Assembly: GCA_013696045.1 (NCBI GenBank)
Contig: JACCZH010000387.1
Coordinates: 1 to 19,225, forward strand
Length of the DNA: 19,225 bases
Direction: 5' to 3'
DNA from: Chloroflexia bacterium
GTDB lineage: Bacteria > Chloroflexota > Chloroflexia > Thermomicrobiales > CFX8
In this document: positions 7,554 to 14,641 of the stretch, in pieces
How the letters are laid out: every line of letters begins with the position of its first letter
Numbering within the stretch: the first letter of the stretch is position 1
Translations under genes and position numbers: made by a program
Notes under the pieces: generated by a model
Databases searched by the model: none
Told to the model about the DNA's origin: nothing
The model's input: the letters and a program-made list of their open reading frames with translations, nothing else

Positions 7554-7695
7554 CCAACACCCGACGCTGTGGCGGCGCTCGAAACGCGGCCGAGCAATTC
7601 AGCCGCTGTGGAGTATCTTCGCCCTTGATGGAATTGTAAGGCTGATCGAGCTTCACTCCGGGAACCTGACTCCAATGCCAGCCACGTTGTGCCCA
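7554..7695. other. Intergenic gap before the YacL-ispD-ispF-dtd operon
   Basis: The gap of 142 bp between the PHP gene stop and the YacL-like start should carry the operon promoter, unless the two sets are co-transcribed. A TACAAT hexamer on the minus strand at 7633-7638 could be a -10 box, but no matching -35 was found. I see no hairpin terminator for the PHP gene. Confidence 0.3.
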
Positions 7696-8541
7696 CTATC
7701 CGTGCCCTACAGCGTGGAGCAAGGCCTCGACAGCGTCCGACGGAACCTCAACGGCGCCAAGATCGCGGCCTTCACGCGCGTTCGGACCATGATAATCGCT
7801 GCCGCCGGTGGCAAGTAACCCCAGATCGCTCGCGAGCGACGCCAGCTCCAGGCGCCGATCAATATCGTAACCACCATAGTAACACTCAATGCCCGAAAGT
7901 CCGGCATCCACGAGCTTTGGAACGAGCTCACCAAAGTTCGGCACGGAATACGGGTGCGCCATTACAGCAACGCCGCCCGCGCCACGCACCAGCTGGATGA
8001 CTTCCTCAGGATCGATCAGCGCTCGCGACACAAAGCCAGGCTTGCCGCGTCCCAGATAGCGGTCGAAGCCCTCGCTAACACTTTCGACAACGCCCAGCTT
8101 CACTAATTCCCTGGCGATATGCGGCCGGCCGATCGATTCTGATTCACCCATACGCTCCACAAGGTCACGAGGCAGATCGATTCCGACCTCTGCTAAACGC
8201 TCCGAGATGCTGACCGCCCGTGTCCGGCGCGTTTCTCGAAGCTCGGAGAGCCGCTTTGCAAGCGCCTGATTGTCAGGATCAACGCCGTAGCCAAGCAGAT
8301 GAAGCTCTCCACGCTCAATAGCCGCTGAGAACTCCACACCGGCAATGACCCGCACTCCCAGGTTTCGGCCCATGTTGACCGCCTGCTGAACTCCCTGGGT
8401 GGTGTCGTGATCCGTCAGGGCAACTACACGAAGCCCCCGCCGGGCTGACTCTTCAATCAGCTCGGCGGGGGCGAGTGTTCCATCAGAGGCAGTCGAGTGG
8501 GTGTGAAAGTCCGCTTGAAGCGGTCGAGCTGCCCTGGTCAC
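7696..8541 (-). CDS. PHP-domain phosphoesterase (RNase AM/TrpH-like)
   Basis: This 281-residue protein is a polymerase-and-histidinol-phosphatase (PHP) domain metalloenzyme of the YciV/TrpH (RNase AM) type, whose characterised members remove 5' nucleotides from short RNAs or the 3' phosphate of nucleoside 3',5'-bisphosphates. Metal ligands are visible in order: His13 and His15 in DFHTHSTASDG, Asp20, Asp44-His45 in LTDHDT, Glu70 in AGVEFS, the His of AVMAHPY, and Asp and His in GGSDYHG. A helical insert (about residues 85-165) lies between the metal motifs, as in the family. There is no signal peptide or membrane helix. The GTG start at 8541 lies 8 nt after the SpoVS gene stop and has no clear ribosome site, suggesting coupled translation. 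The exact substrate cannot be told from sequence. Confidence 0.9.
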   Translation of the reverse strand: MTRAARPLQADFHTHSTASDGTLAPAELIEESARRGLRVVALTDHDTTQGVQQAVNMGRNLGVRVIAGVEFSAAIERGELHLLGYGVDPDNQALAKRLSELRETRRTRAVSISERLAEVGIDLPRDLVERMGESESIGRPHIARELVKLGVVESVSEGFDRYLGRGKPGFVSRALIDPEEVIQLVRGAGGVAVMAHPYSVPNFGELVPKLVDAGLSGIECYYGGYDIDRRLELASLASDLGLLATGGSDYHGPNAREGRDLGAVEVPSDAVEALLHAVGHG

Positions 8542-8549
8542 GTCAGCAG

Positions 8550-9032
8550 CTACCGCGGCTCCACGATCATGCGGATGGCGGTGCGATCTTCGTTGTCAAT
8601 GGTGACGTCGATGAACGCCGGCAAGCAGACGGCTTCAATTCCCGTCTCAAGCAGGTAGTCACGGGCAATGGCGACAGCCTTAACGGCCTGATTCGTGGCG
8701 CCCGCGCCTATTGCCTGGACCTCCGCGCGCCCGCTCTCGCGGACCACACCGGCAATCGCACCAGCCACGGCACTTGGCCGCGAGCGCGCCGAAACCTTGA
8801 GCACCTCGCCGTTGCGGTGCGGTGCTTTGGCGCCATTGGTCTCGCCAGTCACCGGAACCACATCGACAGTCTCTTCAGTCTCCAGAACGGCAGTGGCGAC
8901 ATCGTCGCCCCCGTTCCACACAGGCTCCGCGGCGTCTTCAGTCTCGACATAGGTGTCGTCCGTCGGGGGGAATTTCGCCTCCGGATCAATCTTGATATCT
9001 CGTAGGTCTAACTTGCTAAAGAACCGATCCAT
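8550..9032 (-). CDS. spoVS: SpoVS-domain protein with acidic N-terminal extension
   Basis: Residues 76-160 form a complete stage V sporulation protein S domain, with EVLKVSARSRP, GRAEVQAIGAGATNQAVKAV and the ending EDRTAIRMIVEPR. SpoVS is a small Alba-like protein that affects septation and late sporulation in Bacillus and is widespread in non-sporulating phyla too; its molecular role is unclear. The classic protein is about 86 residues, so the first 75 here are an extension, rich in Asp, Glu, Thr and Val and probably disordered. The ATG at 9032 has an excellent GGAGG site 6 nt upstream, so the extension appears to be really translated. Downstream rny-spoVS order recalls Firmicutes, where ymdB lies between; no ymdB is present here. 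The PHP gene follows after 8 nt. Confidence 0.93.
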   Translation of the reverse strand: MDRFFSKLDLRDIKIDPEAKFPPTDDTYVETEDAAEPVWNGGDDVATAVLETEETVDVVPVTGETNGAKAPHRNGEVLKVSARSRPSAVAGAIAGVVRESGRAEVQAIGAGATNQAVKAVAIARDYLLETGIEAVCLPAFIDVTIDNEDRTAIRMIVEPR

Positions 9033-9047
9033 CCATGTCCTCCATTA

Positions 9048-9062
9048 AGTGGCGAGGCCACT
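9048..9062 (-). repeat. Hairpin adjoining the spoVS ribosome site
   Basis: AGTGGC (9048-9053) and GCCACT (9057-9062) pair perfectly around a 3-nt loop. On the minus-strand transcript the hairpin ends only a few bases before the GGAGG ribosome site of spoVS, so it could modulate translation start. Confidence 0.4.
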
Positions 9063-9338
9063 CAGCCGATGTAAAGAAGTGCGAAAAGCAGTGTTGTGCT
9101 GCAACGTCGTTTCGATCCTGCTGGTGACAAACCTCCATAACGTCCTGTGAGCAACTTGAATACACACCGGATTCATGACTACAGAGACGAGCGTCCGCAC
9201 GGTCCATGCTGATCCGCACTGCAGAGAGACGCGCGTTCCCGGTTGCGATGTGTGTCCTGGAATCCTCATATCCATTCTGCCCAGAAGAAAATCCACCCCC
9301 GGCACGCGCCAACCCGCTGAAAGTTGACCCATCAGTGT

Positions 9339-9368
9339 CCTGTCTGCACACCCCCTGAGACAGACAGG
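9339..9368 (-). repeat. 8-bp inverted repeat early in the spoVS leader
   Basis: CCTGTCTG (9339-9346) and CAGACAGG (9361-9368) are perfect inverted arms with a 14-nt loop. If the proposed promoter is right, this hairpin begins about 20 nt into the spoVS transcript. No T-run follows on the minus strand. Confidence 0.45.
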
Positions 9369-9391
9369 CCGTGCTGGGCGCACCGAGGGTA

Positions 9392-9421
9392 GTCTTACCA
9401 TCGACGGCGAATGTTAGTCAA
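9392..9421 (-). promoter_or_regulatory. Candidate promoter for spoVS-PHP genes
   Basis: On the minus strand TTGACT (9421-9416, five of six matches to TTGACA) is followed after 18 bp by TAAGAC (9397-9392), preceded by TGG, which supplies the TGn extension. The -10 hexamer itself is weak. The position, immediately after the rny terminator, fits a separate transcription unit for spoVS. Confidence 0.4.
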
Positions 9422-9444
9422 CACCCAGTGCCACTTTTCTTTTC

Positions 9445-9488
9445 TTCAAACAAACAAGAACGCCGCGACACAAATGCGCCGCGGCGTT
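9445..9488 (-). terminator. Rho-independent terminator of rny
   Basis: A perfect 9-bp stem, AACGCCGCG (9459-9467) with CGCGGCGTT (9480-9488), has a 12-nt loop. On the minus strand it is followed by CTTGTTTGTTTG, a T-rich tail. It lies 21 nt after the rny stop codon. Confidence 0.85.
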
Positions 9489-9509
9489 GCTTATTTTTGT
9501 CGCCCGGTA

Positions 9510-11042
9510 TTAACGCGCATAACTAACCGCGCGAGTTTCCCGGATAACGGTGACTTTGATCTGCCCTGGATACTCCAGATTTTCTTCGATCTTCTTCACG
9601 ATATCGCGTGCCAGCTTGGTCGCGGCAAGGTCATCGACCTGATCCGGCTGGACGAGGATACGGACCTCGCGGCCTGCCTGAATTGCGAAGGACTTCTCGA
9701 CACCGTCAAACGAGTTTGCCACCCCTTCGAGCGCTTCGAGACGTTTGATATAGGCCTCGACCATCTCACGCCGCGCGCCTGGGCGAGCGCCGCTGATGGC
9801 GTCTGCCGTGGCAACGATGAATGCCTCAACGGTTTGTGGCTCTTCTTCGCCGTGATGGGCAGCGATCGCGTGTACGATGCGCGCCGAACGTCCAAGTCGC
9901 CGCGCGATGTCTGCGCCGATCAAGGCATGCGGCCCATCAACCTCATGGTCGACAGCCTTACCGATGTCATGCAACAACCCGGCGGTCTTGGCAACATTGA
10001 CATCCGCGCCGAGCTCCGCGGCCAGAGCGCCACACACCATCGACACTTCGAGTGAGTGGGCCAGCACATTCTGGCCGTAGCTTGTGCGGTACTTCATCCG
10101 GCCCAGCAGTTTGATGAGATCAGGATGCAGGCCCTGGACGTTGGCCTCGTAGGCCACCTTCTCGCCTTCTTCTCGCATAATCTGTTCAAGCTCGAGGCGA
10201 GTCTTGTTCACGATTTCTTCGATACGGGCCGGATGAATCCGGCCGTCCTGGATCAACTTAAGGAGTGCGCGACGGGCGACTTCCCGGCGCACCGGGTCGA
10301 AGCCGGAAAGTGTCACAGCCTCCGGGGTATCATCAACGATGAGATCAACGCCGGTGGCCTGCTCAAGCGCGCGGATGTTACGGCCCTCGCGGCCGATAAT
10401 CCGGCCCTTCATATCGTCGCTTGGCAGCGGAACTACCGAAACCGTGGTCTCGGCAACATAGTCGCTGGAGATGCGCTGCAAGGTTGTCGCCAGGATCATG
10501 CGCGCCTTATGGTTGGATTCAGCCTTCGATTCCTGCTCGAGCTCATGAACCCGGCGGTCCAGGATGTCCCGCATCTCGGTCTCAACCCGGGCAAGCAGGA
10601 TTTCGCGAGCCCCATCGACGGACAGCGCCGCAACCTTCTGCAGTTCTTCGAACTGGCGTTCGCGGAATCCGTCGAGCTCCGCCCGGACATCGTCAACCTC
10701 TTTCTCTTTGCGTTGAAGGTTGTTTGTCCGGCGATCGACCTGCTCCGTCTTGCGGTCGAGCTGCTCTTCCTTCTGCTCGATGCGTCGCTCGACTCTTTCA
10801 AGCTCCTTGCGACGCCTGGAGACCTCGCGGTCCATTTCGGTGCGGGCCTGGATGCCTTCATCCTTGGCCTGTAGCACCAACTCTCGTTTCTGCGCTTCCG
10901 CTTCCTCAATGATCCGCTGTGCTTCGAGATCTGCGCGACCTACCTTCGTCGTTGCACGCGAGTGCAGGTAAAAGTAGGTAATAGCAATCGCTACGGCACC
11001 ACTAACCACCGCGGAAACAAGCGCAATCAGAACGTATTCCAT
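9510..11042 (-). CDS. rny: Ribonuclease Y
   Basis: RNase Y is a membrane-anchored endoribonuclease that starts mRNA decay and processes many transcripts in bacteria lacking RNase E. The 510-residue protein has the full layout. An N-terminal membrane helix (residues about 3-24, VLIALVSAVVSGAVAIAITY) is followed by a long charged coiled coil to about residue 190. A KH RNA-binding domain holds GRIIGREGRNIRALEQATG near residue 213. The HD domain has His329, His358-Asp359 in LLHDIGKAVD, His396-His397 in AAHHGEEE and Asp in TADAISGARPGARRE. The start is ATG 11042, with GGGGAG 9 nt upstream; the open frame extends to 11162 but that part resembles no RNase Y. A strong promoter lies upstream and a terminator downstream, so it is probably monocistronic. 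Confidence 0.97.
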   Translation of the reverse strand: MEYVLIALVSAVVSGAVAIAITYFYLHSRATTKVGRADLEAQRIIEEAEAQKRELVLQAKDEGIQARTEMDREVSRRRKELERVERRIEQKEEQLDRKTEQVDRRTNNLQRKEKEVDDVRAELDGFRERQFEELQKVAALSVDGAREILLARVETEMRDILDRRVHELEQESKAESNHKARMILATTLQRISSDYVAETTVSVVPLPSDDMKGRIIGREGRNIRALEQATGVDLIVDDTPEAVTLSGFDPVRREVARRALLKLIQDGRIHPARIEEIVNKTRLELEQIMREEGEKVAYEANVQGLHPDLIKLLGRMKYRTSYGQNVLAHSLEVSMVCGALAAELGADVNVAKTAGLLHDIGKAVDHEVDGPHALIGADIARRLGRSARIVHAIAAHHGEEEPQTVEAFIVATADAISGARPGARREMVEAYIKRLEALEGVANSFDGVEKSFAIQAGREVRILVQPDQVDDLAATKLARDIVKKIEENLEYPGQIKVTVIRETRAVSYAR

Positions 11043-11175
11043 TCTGTCTGCTCCCCTTTTCCGTTGTGAGTCCTCAGTTGTTAAGGTTTTACTGAGAGTA
11101 CGTGGAAGCTCGTCTGAACCCCTCCGGCAGACAAATCGGTGTACGACCGTGGGATGTCTCAAGCTTCAATATGTG

Positions 11176-11205
11176 ATGATAGTTGCGCGCCTCGGGCAAT
11201 GTCAA
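11176..11205 (-). promoter_or_regulatory. Promoter of rny
   Basis: On the minus strand TTGACA (11205-11200, perfect -35) and TATCAT (11181-11176, five of six matches to TATAAT) are separated by 18 bp. This predicts transcription starting near 11169 and a leader of about 125 nt before the rny ATG. It is the best promoter in the window. Confidence 0.7.
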
Positions 11206-11213
11206 GCGCGCAA
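11183..11213. promoter_or_regulatory. Inverted repeat straddling the rny -35 region (possible operator)
   Basis: TTGCGCGC (11183-11190) and GCGCGCAA (11206-11213) are perfect 8-bp inverted arms with a 15-bp spacer. One arm lies in the spacer of the rny promoter and the other directly upstream of its -35 box. The arms are 23 bp apart start to start, about two helical turns, as expected for a dimeric regulator. It lies outside the predicted rny transcript, so it is more likely a DNA site than an RNA hairpin. Confidence 0.45.
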
Positions 11214-11220
11214 AATATCC

Positions 11221-11234
11221 CGTACGAACGTACG
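11221..11234. repeat. Palindrome CGTACG-AA-CGTACG between divergent promoters
   Basis: CGTACGAACGTACG has perfect 6-bp inverted arms and lies between the rny promoter and the candidate pcm promoter. CGTACG is itself self-complementary, so the element contains several overlapping palindromes. It does not match the Bacillus or mycobacterial LexA consensus. A protein-binding site is possible. Confidence 0.35.
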
Positions 11235-11254
11235 TACCCTGCCTGACAATAATG

Positions 11255-11283
11255 CTGGCACTTCAGCGGCTATCGTCTATGAT
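11255..11283 (+). promoter_or_regulatory. Candidate promoter for the pcm-sbcC-ggt-mutS operon
   Basis: CTGGCA (11255-11260, four of six matches to the -35 consensus) and TATGAT (11278-11283, five of six matches to the -10 consensus) are separated by 17 bp. Transcription would start near 11290, upstream of the preferred pcm start at 11330. This argues against the longer open frame beginning at 11183. Confidence 0.45.
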
Positions 11284-11329
11284 GGGCAATACACGCGATC
11301 CGTCGCACCCGAAGGAACCGGAACCCAAC

Positions 11330-12058
11330 ATGAATCCACGGCAATCCCTGGAAATGGATGAACTGCACGAGAATCGCTCGCGCCTGTTAACAAGCCTTCA
11401 GGATCGCGGCGTCGCGGACACAACGGTGCTCAATGCGCTTCTGGCGGTTCCGCGCGAAGAATTCGTTGCTCCCGAGCTCCGGCAACTCGCCTACGACGAC
11501 AACGCATTGCCTATTGCTGCCGGCCAGACTATCTCCCAACCAACCATCGTGGCCATGATGACAACCGCTCTCGCAGTTGAACAGGCATCGCGGGTGCTCG
11601 AGATCGGCACCGGCTCCGGATATCATGCCGCTGTGCTTGCCCAGATCGCTGAGGCGGTGGTGTCAATCGAACGTCATCCGGAGCTGGCCTCTCGAGCACA
11701 AGCGATTCTCAAGCGCCTGGAAATGAATAATGTCGAGGTCCATGCAGGCGATGGCTCGCAGGGATGGCCCGCCTCAGCCCCGTATGACCGCATCCTCATT
11801 ACGGCAGCCGCTCCGTCCGTGCCCAACCGGCTGCTGAATCAATTCAGGCCGGCCGATGGCAGCAGGCTGGTCGCGCCTATCGGAGACCAAGCCTTGCAAC
11901 ACATGACTATTATCGAGCGATCCGGAGTTAAGTGGATAAAGCGGGTCGTCGGGCAGGTGCGCTTCGTGCCGTTGCGCGGAGAAGCAGGCTGGTCGGATAG
12001 TGAGTGGACCGATCAATGGAAATCCGAGTGGGACAGGCGTTGGAAACCGGGGACGTAA
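11330..12058 (+). CDS. pcm: Protein-L-isoaspartate O-methyltransferase
   Basis: Pcm methylates isoaspartyl residues that form in ageing proteins, using S-adenosylmethionine, and so starts their repair in the cytoplasm. The SAM-binding motif VLEIGTGSGYHAAVLAQI (glycines near residues 93-97) and the substrate/catalytic segment ALPIAAGQTISQPTIVAMM are clear. APYDRILITAA and GSRLVAPIG, both typical of the family, are also present. From ATG 11330 the product is 242 residues; ATG 11354 (MDELHENR) is a plausible alternative, and neither has a strong ribosome site. The frame is open upstream to 11183, but the candidate promoter argues against that. An odd feature is the tryptophan-rich tail after VRFVPLRGEA, with five Trp in the last 24 residues, beyond the usual family end. 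The sbcC start follows the stop by one base. Confidence 0.9.
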   Translation: MNPRQSLEMDELHENRSRLLTSLQDRGVADTTVLNALLAVPREEFVAPELRQLAYDDNALPIAAGQTISQPTIVAMMTTALAVEQASRVLEIGTGSGYHAAVLAQIAEAVVSIERHPELASRAQAILKRLEMNNVEVHAGDGSQGWPASAPYDRILITAAAPSVPNRLLNQFRPADGSRLVAPIGDQALQHMTIIERSGVKWIKRVVGQVRFVPLRGEAGWSDSEWTDQWKSEWDRRWKPGT

Positions 12059-12059
12059 C

Positions 12060-14618
12060 GTGATACCGATTGCCTTGCGGCTCGACAACTTCATGAGCTA
12101 CCGGTCACCGACGACGGTCGATTTCTCGGGAGTTCGCACTGCCTGCCTGTCGGGTGACAATGGCGCCGGCAAGTCCGCGTTGCTGGAGGCCATGACCTGG
12201 GCCGTATGGGGCAAGACTCGCGCCTCAAGCGACCGCGATGTGATCACCATCGGCGAATCGCAGATGGAAGTGACATTTGATTTCCGTCTGGGCGACCGTG
12301 ACCACCGCGTCTTCCGCCGCCGGACAGCCGGCGCGCGCGCGTCCGCAACGCTTGAGTTCTTTGTTCGCGACATTGGCGCAGCGGACTGGCTGTCAATCTC
12401 GGCGGACTCGGTTCGCGAGACAGAGCGCAAGATCGTCTCCACTCTGAAAATGGATTATGAGACCTTCGTGAACTCGGCCTTTCTTATGCAAGGCCAGGCC
12501 GATACGTTTACTGAAAAACGTCCCGGCGAACGTAAGAAGGTGCTGGCGGACATTTTGAACCTCGGCGACTACGACGTGCTCAACGCGCTGGCGCGAGACG
12601 AGGAGCGCACACTGAGGGCTCGTGGCGGCCATATCCGCGATCTCGTGTCGCGGCTCGACCAACAGCTTGAGCAGAGGCCGCAAGTTGAGGCGGAACTCGA
12701 AAAACTGAGTTCGAGCCTGCTCGACATCGGAAGCAAGACTGACGTCTTCGAAAAAGACGTCCACGCTCTGCAAGACCAGCTCAACGCACTGGCCGGGCTC
12801 ATCCGATCTCGCGACGCCGCAACCGTTCGGCTCCAACGTCACATTGCGCGCCTCGCCGAAACCGAGAAGCTGATGGCCGCCGACCGAGCGGCGCTCGCCA
12901 AGCTGCAAACTCTGGTCGCTCGCGGTGACGACATCGAGCAAGGCTATCGCCAATTCGTCCAGTGGCGCTCCGTCGCCGACTCCTGCGCCGACATTTTGCG
13001 CCGCCGCCAGCCCCTCGAAGCGCAAATCCGTGCCGCCGAAAGCCAGCTTGAACGCGCGCGTGGCAACGTTGTGCGTAGGATCGACCGCCACCTGGCCACC
13101 GCGCAACAGACCCGCGATGCTCTCACTCAGCTCGACAAACGGGAGGCCGAGCTATCCACTCTCAGAGTGGCTGCCCAGACGGACACCGAGAAGATCCAGC
13201 GGTTAAGCCAGGCACGCAACGACCTGCGCGGCAACGAGTCCGAAAAGGCGACACTCGAAGCTGAATGTGCCGGCCTGAAAACCGCGATGAACGAAATCAG
13301 GCAGAACATGGAGCTGCTGGCAACCGGTGACGCCGAGTGCCCTATTTGCCGGAGATCGATAAGCGAGGGCGAGCACGAACACGTTTCCGCGCTCTGGACG
13401 TCTGAAGGAACCCAGCTCGGTGACCGCTTCCGGACGCACCGCGATCGCATAAAAGAGATCGACGCCGGGGTCAAGAACCTCACCCTCGAAATCAAGGAGC
13501 TGGAGAAAGCCAGCACGACCGCCAACGAACGCGCTGCAGTCATCCGGCGCATAGAATCAGAGCTTGGCGGGCGCGAACAGCTGGAAAAGGTTGCCGAAGA
13601 GGCTTCGACGGACGCGGCACAGCTGAGTGCATTGCTAGAAAATAATACCTATGAGCCCGAGTTAGTCCTCACCATTACGGAAACGTCCGCGGCACTCAAG
13701 GAACTCACCTACGATGCTGAACAGGCAATCGAAGCGGACAAGCAGATAACGGCTCTGCGCCGCTTTGAAAAGGAGCATCTCGAGCTCCAAACGGCGCGGG
13801 TGCGTTTCAGCAACCTCGAGCAGACCATCTCAGAGCGCGTGACCGTCATGGACGAAACTCAGACAGAAATTGAGGCGCTCAACGAGGAGCTTGCCGGAAT
13901 CAACACCGCGCTCGAGGGCGAACCTGAGCTGCGCGCCCGCCTGGGGGAAAGCCGGGACCAGCTCGAACGGCTGCAAGCCGAGCGGGACGAGCTCCAGGGC
14001 CGCTTTGGCGCAGTCCAGAACCAGATGGAGCACCTCGACCGGGTCGCTGGAGACCGTGACAATGCACAGATTGAGCTCGGCTCCCTGGGCCTCGACGCTG
14101 ACGCCTACAAGGAACTCGGCGTGGCGTTCGGGCGCAACGGCATCCAGGCTATGATCGTCGAGACTATCCTTCCCGAGCTCGAAGATGAGACGAACCGGCT
14201 GCTGGCGCGCATGGCAAATGGTCATCTACACGTCTCCCTGCGTTCTACCCGCCAGGCAGTGTCAAACGAGAACATCATCGAAACGCTGGACATCATCATC
14301 CGCGACGAATCGGGAGAGCGCCCATACGCGCTCTATAGCGGCGGCGAGTCCTTCCGGGTGGATTTCGCAATCCGCGTTGCCCTCAGCAAGCTCTTGGTGC
14401 GCCGGGCTGGCACAACGATCGACATGCTCATCATCGACGAGGGGTTTGGCACGCAGGACAGTCGTGGGCGTGATGGGTTGATTGAAGCACTACAATCGAT
14501 TGAATCGGATTTTGAGACTATACTGGTCATCTCTCACATCGACGAAGTGCGGGACATGTTCCCTACACGGATTGAGGTCACTAAAACCGACGCAGGCTCG
14601 CAGGTTACAGTGATCTAA
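12060..14618 (+). CDS. sbcC: SbcC/Rad50-type nuclease subunit (SMC-like ATPase)
   Basis: SbcC is the ATPase and tethering subunit of the SbcCD (Mre11-Rad50) nuclease, which opens hairpins and processes DNA ends. The 852-residue protein shows Walker A SGDNGAGKS (residues 31-39), a Q-loop region MQGQADTFTEKRPGERK, and a long coiled coil on each side of a zinc hook Cys427-Pro-Ile-Cys430. At the C-terminus are the ABC signature SGGES (760-764), Walker B LIIDEGFG with Asp793 and Glu794, and the H-loop VISHIDE. I place the start at GTG 12060, one base after the pcm stop with GGGG 8 nt upstream, because family proteins begin like MIPIALRLDNFMSY. A longer frame from GTG 12000 lies inside pcm. No sbcD nuclease gene is adjacent; it must be elsewhere if the complex is complete. 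Confidence 0.95.
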   Translation: MIPIALRLDNFMSYRSPTTVDFSGVRTACLSGDNGAGKSALLEAMTWAVWGKTRASSDRDVITIGESQMEVTFDFRLGDRDHRVFRRRTAGARASATLEFFVRDIGAADWLSISADSVRETERKIVSTLKMDYETFVNSAFLMQGQADTFTEKRPGERKKVLADILNLGDYDVLNALARDEERTLRARGGHIRDLVSRLDQQLEQRPQVEAELEKLSSSLLDIGSKTDVFEKDVHALQDQLNALAGLIRSRDAATVRLQRHIARLAETEKLMAADRAALAKLQTLVARGDDIEQGYRQFVQWRSVADSCADILRRRQPLEAQIRAAESQLERARGNVVRRIDRHLATAQQTRDALTQLDKREAELSTLRVAAQTDTEKIQRLSQARNDLRGNESEKATLEAECAGLKTAMNEIRQNMELLATGDAECPICRRSISEGEHEHVSALWTSEGTQLGDRFRTHRDRIKEIDAGVKNLTLEIKELEKASTTANERAAVIRRIESELGGREQLEKVAEEASTDAAQLSALLENNTYEPELVLTITETSAALKELTYDAEQAIEADKQITALRRFEKEHLELQTARVRFSNLEQTISERVTVMDETQTEIEALNEELAGINTALEGEPELRARLGESRDQLERLQAERDELQGRFGAVQNQMEHLDRVAGDRDNAQIELGSLGLDADAYKELGVAFGRNGIQAMIVETILPELEDETNRLLARMANGHLHVSLRSTRQAVSNENIIETLDIIIRDESGERPYALYSGGESFRVDFAIRVALSKLLVRRAGTTIDMLIIDEGFGTQDSRGRDGLIEALQSIESDFETILVISHIDEVRDMFPTRIEVTKTDAGSQVTVI

Positions 14619-14641
14619 TCTCACCAGAAGGAGGCCGGCAG

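Larger units (their letters stand above)
9033..9391 (-). other. Long gene-free leader upstream of spoVS
   Basis: About 350 bp between the candidate promoter and the spoVS start contain no convincing gene. Two overlapping minus-strand frames (9016-9351 and 9045-9401) are open, but their predicted proteins are Arg/Ser/His/Cys-rich and like nothing known. The stretch carries an 8-bp hairpin at 9339-9368, a small palindrome TTCTGCCCAGAA at 9275-9286 and a 6-bp hairpin at 9048-9062 just before the ribosome site. I do not recognise a known riboswitch. It may be a structured 5' UTR or hold a small RNA. Confidence 0.4.

Noticed and set aside
9016..9351. Open minus-strand frame of 111 codons (and an overlapping one at 9045-9401) in the gap between rny and spoVS
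   Set aside because: The composition is rich in Arg, Ser, His and Cys, no motif is recognisable, and the first frame runs into the spoVS start. Long chance frames are common at this G+C content. The stretch is kept as a possible leader instead.
10056..10874. 272-codon open frame antisense to rny
   Set aside because: It lies wholly inside the confidently identified RNase Y gene. It has no ribosome site that I can see and no recognisable protein.
11221..11234. LexA (SOS) box in the pcm-sbcC promoter region
   Set aside because: The element contains CGAAC, but the matching GTTCG half is not at the spacing required by the Bacillus or mycobacterial consensus. It is reported only as a palindrome.
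11183..11329. Longer Pcm starting at 11183
   Set aside because: The added residues are not Pcm-like and would lie upstream of the candidate promoter and across the inverted repeats.
12000..12059. Longer SbcC starting at GTG 12000
   Set aside because: The extra 20 residues overlap pcm and precede the usual family N-terminus. GTG 12060 has a better ribosome site.
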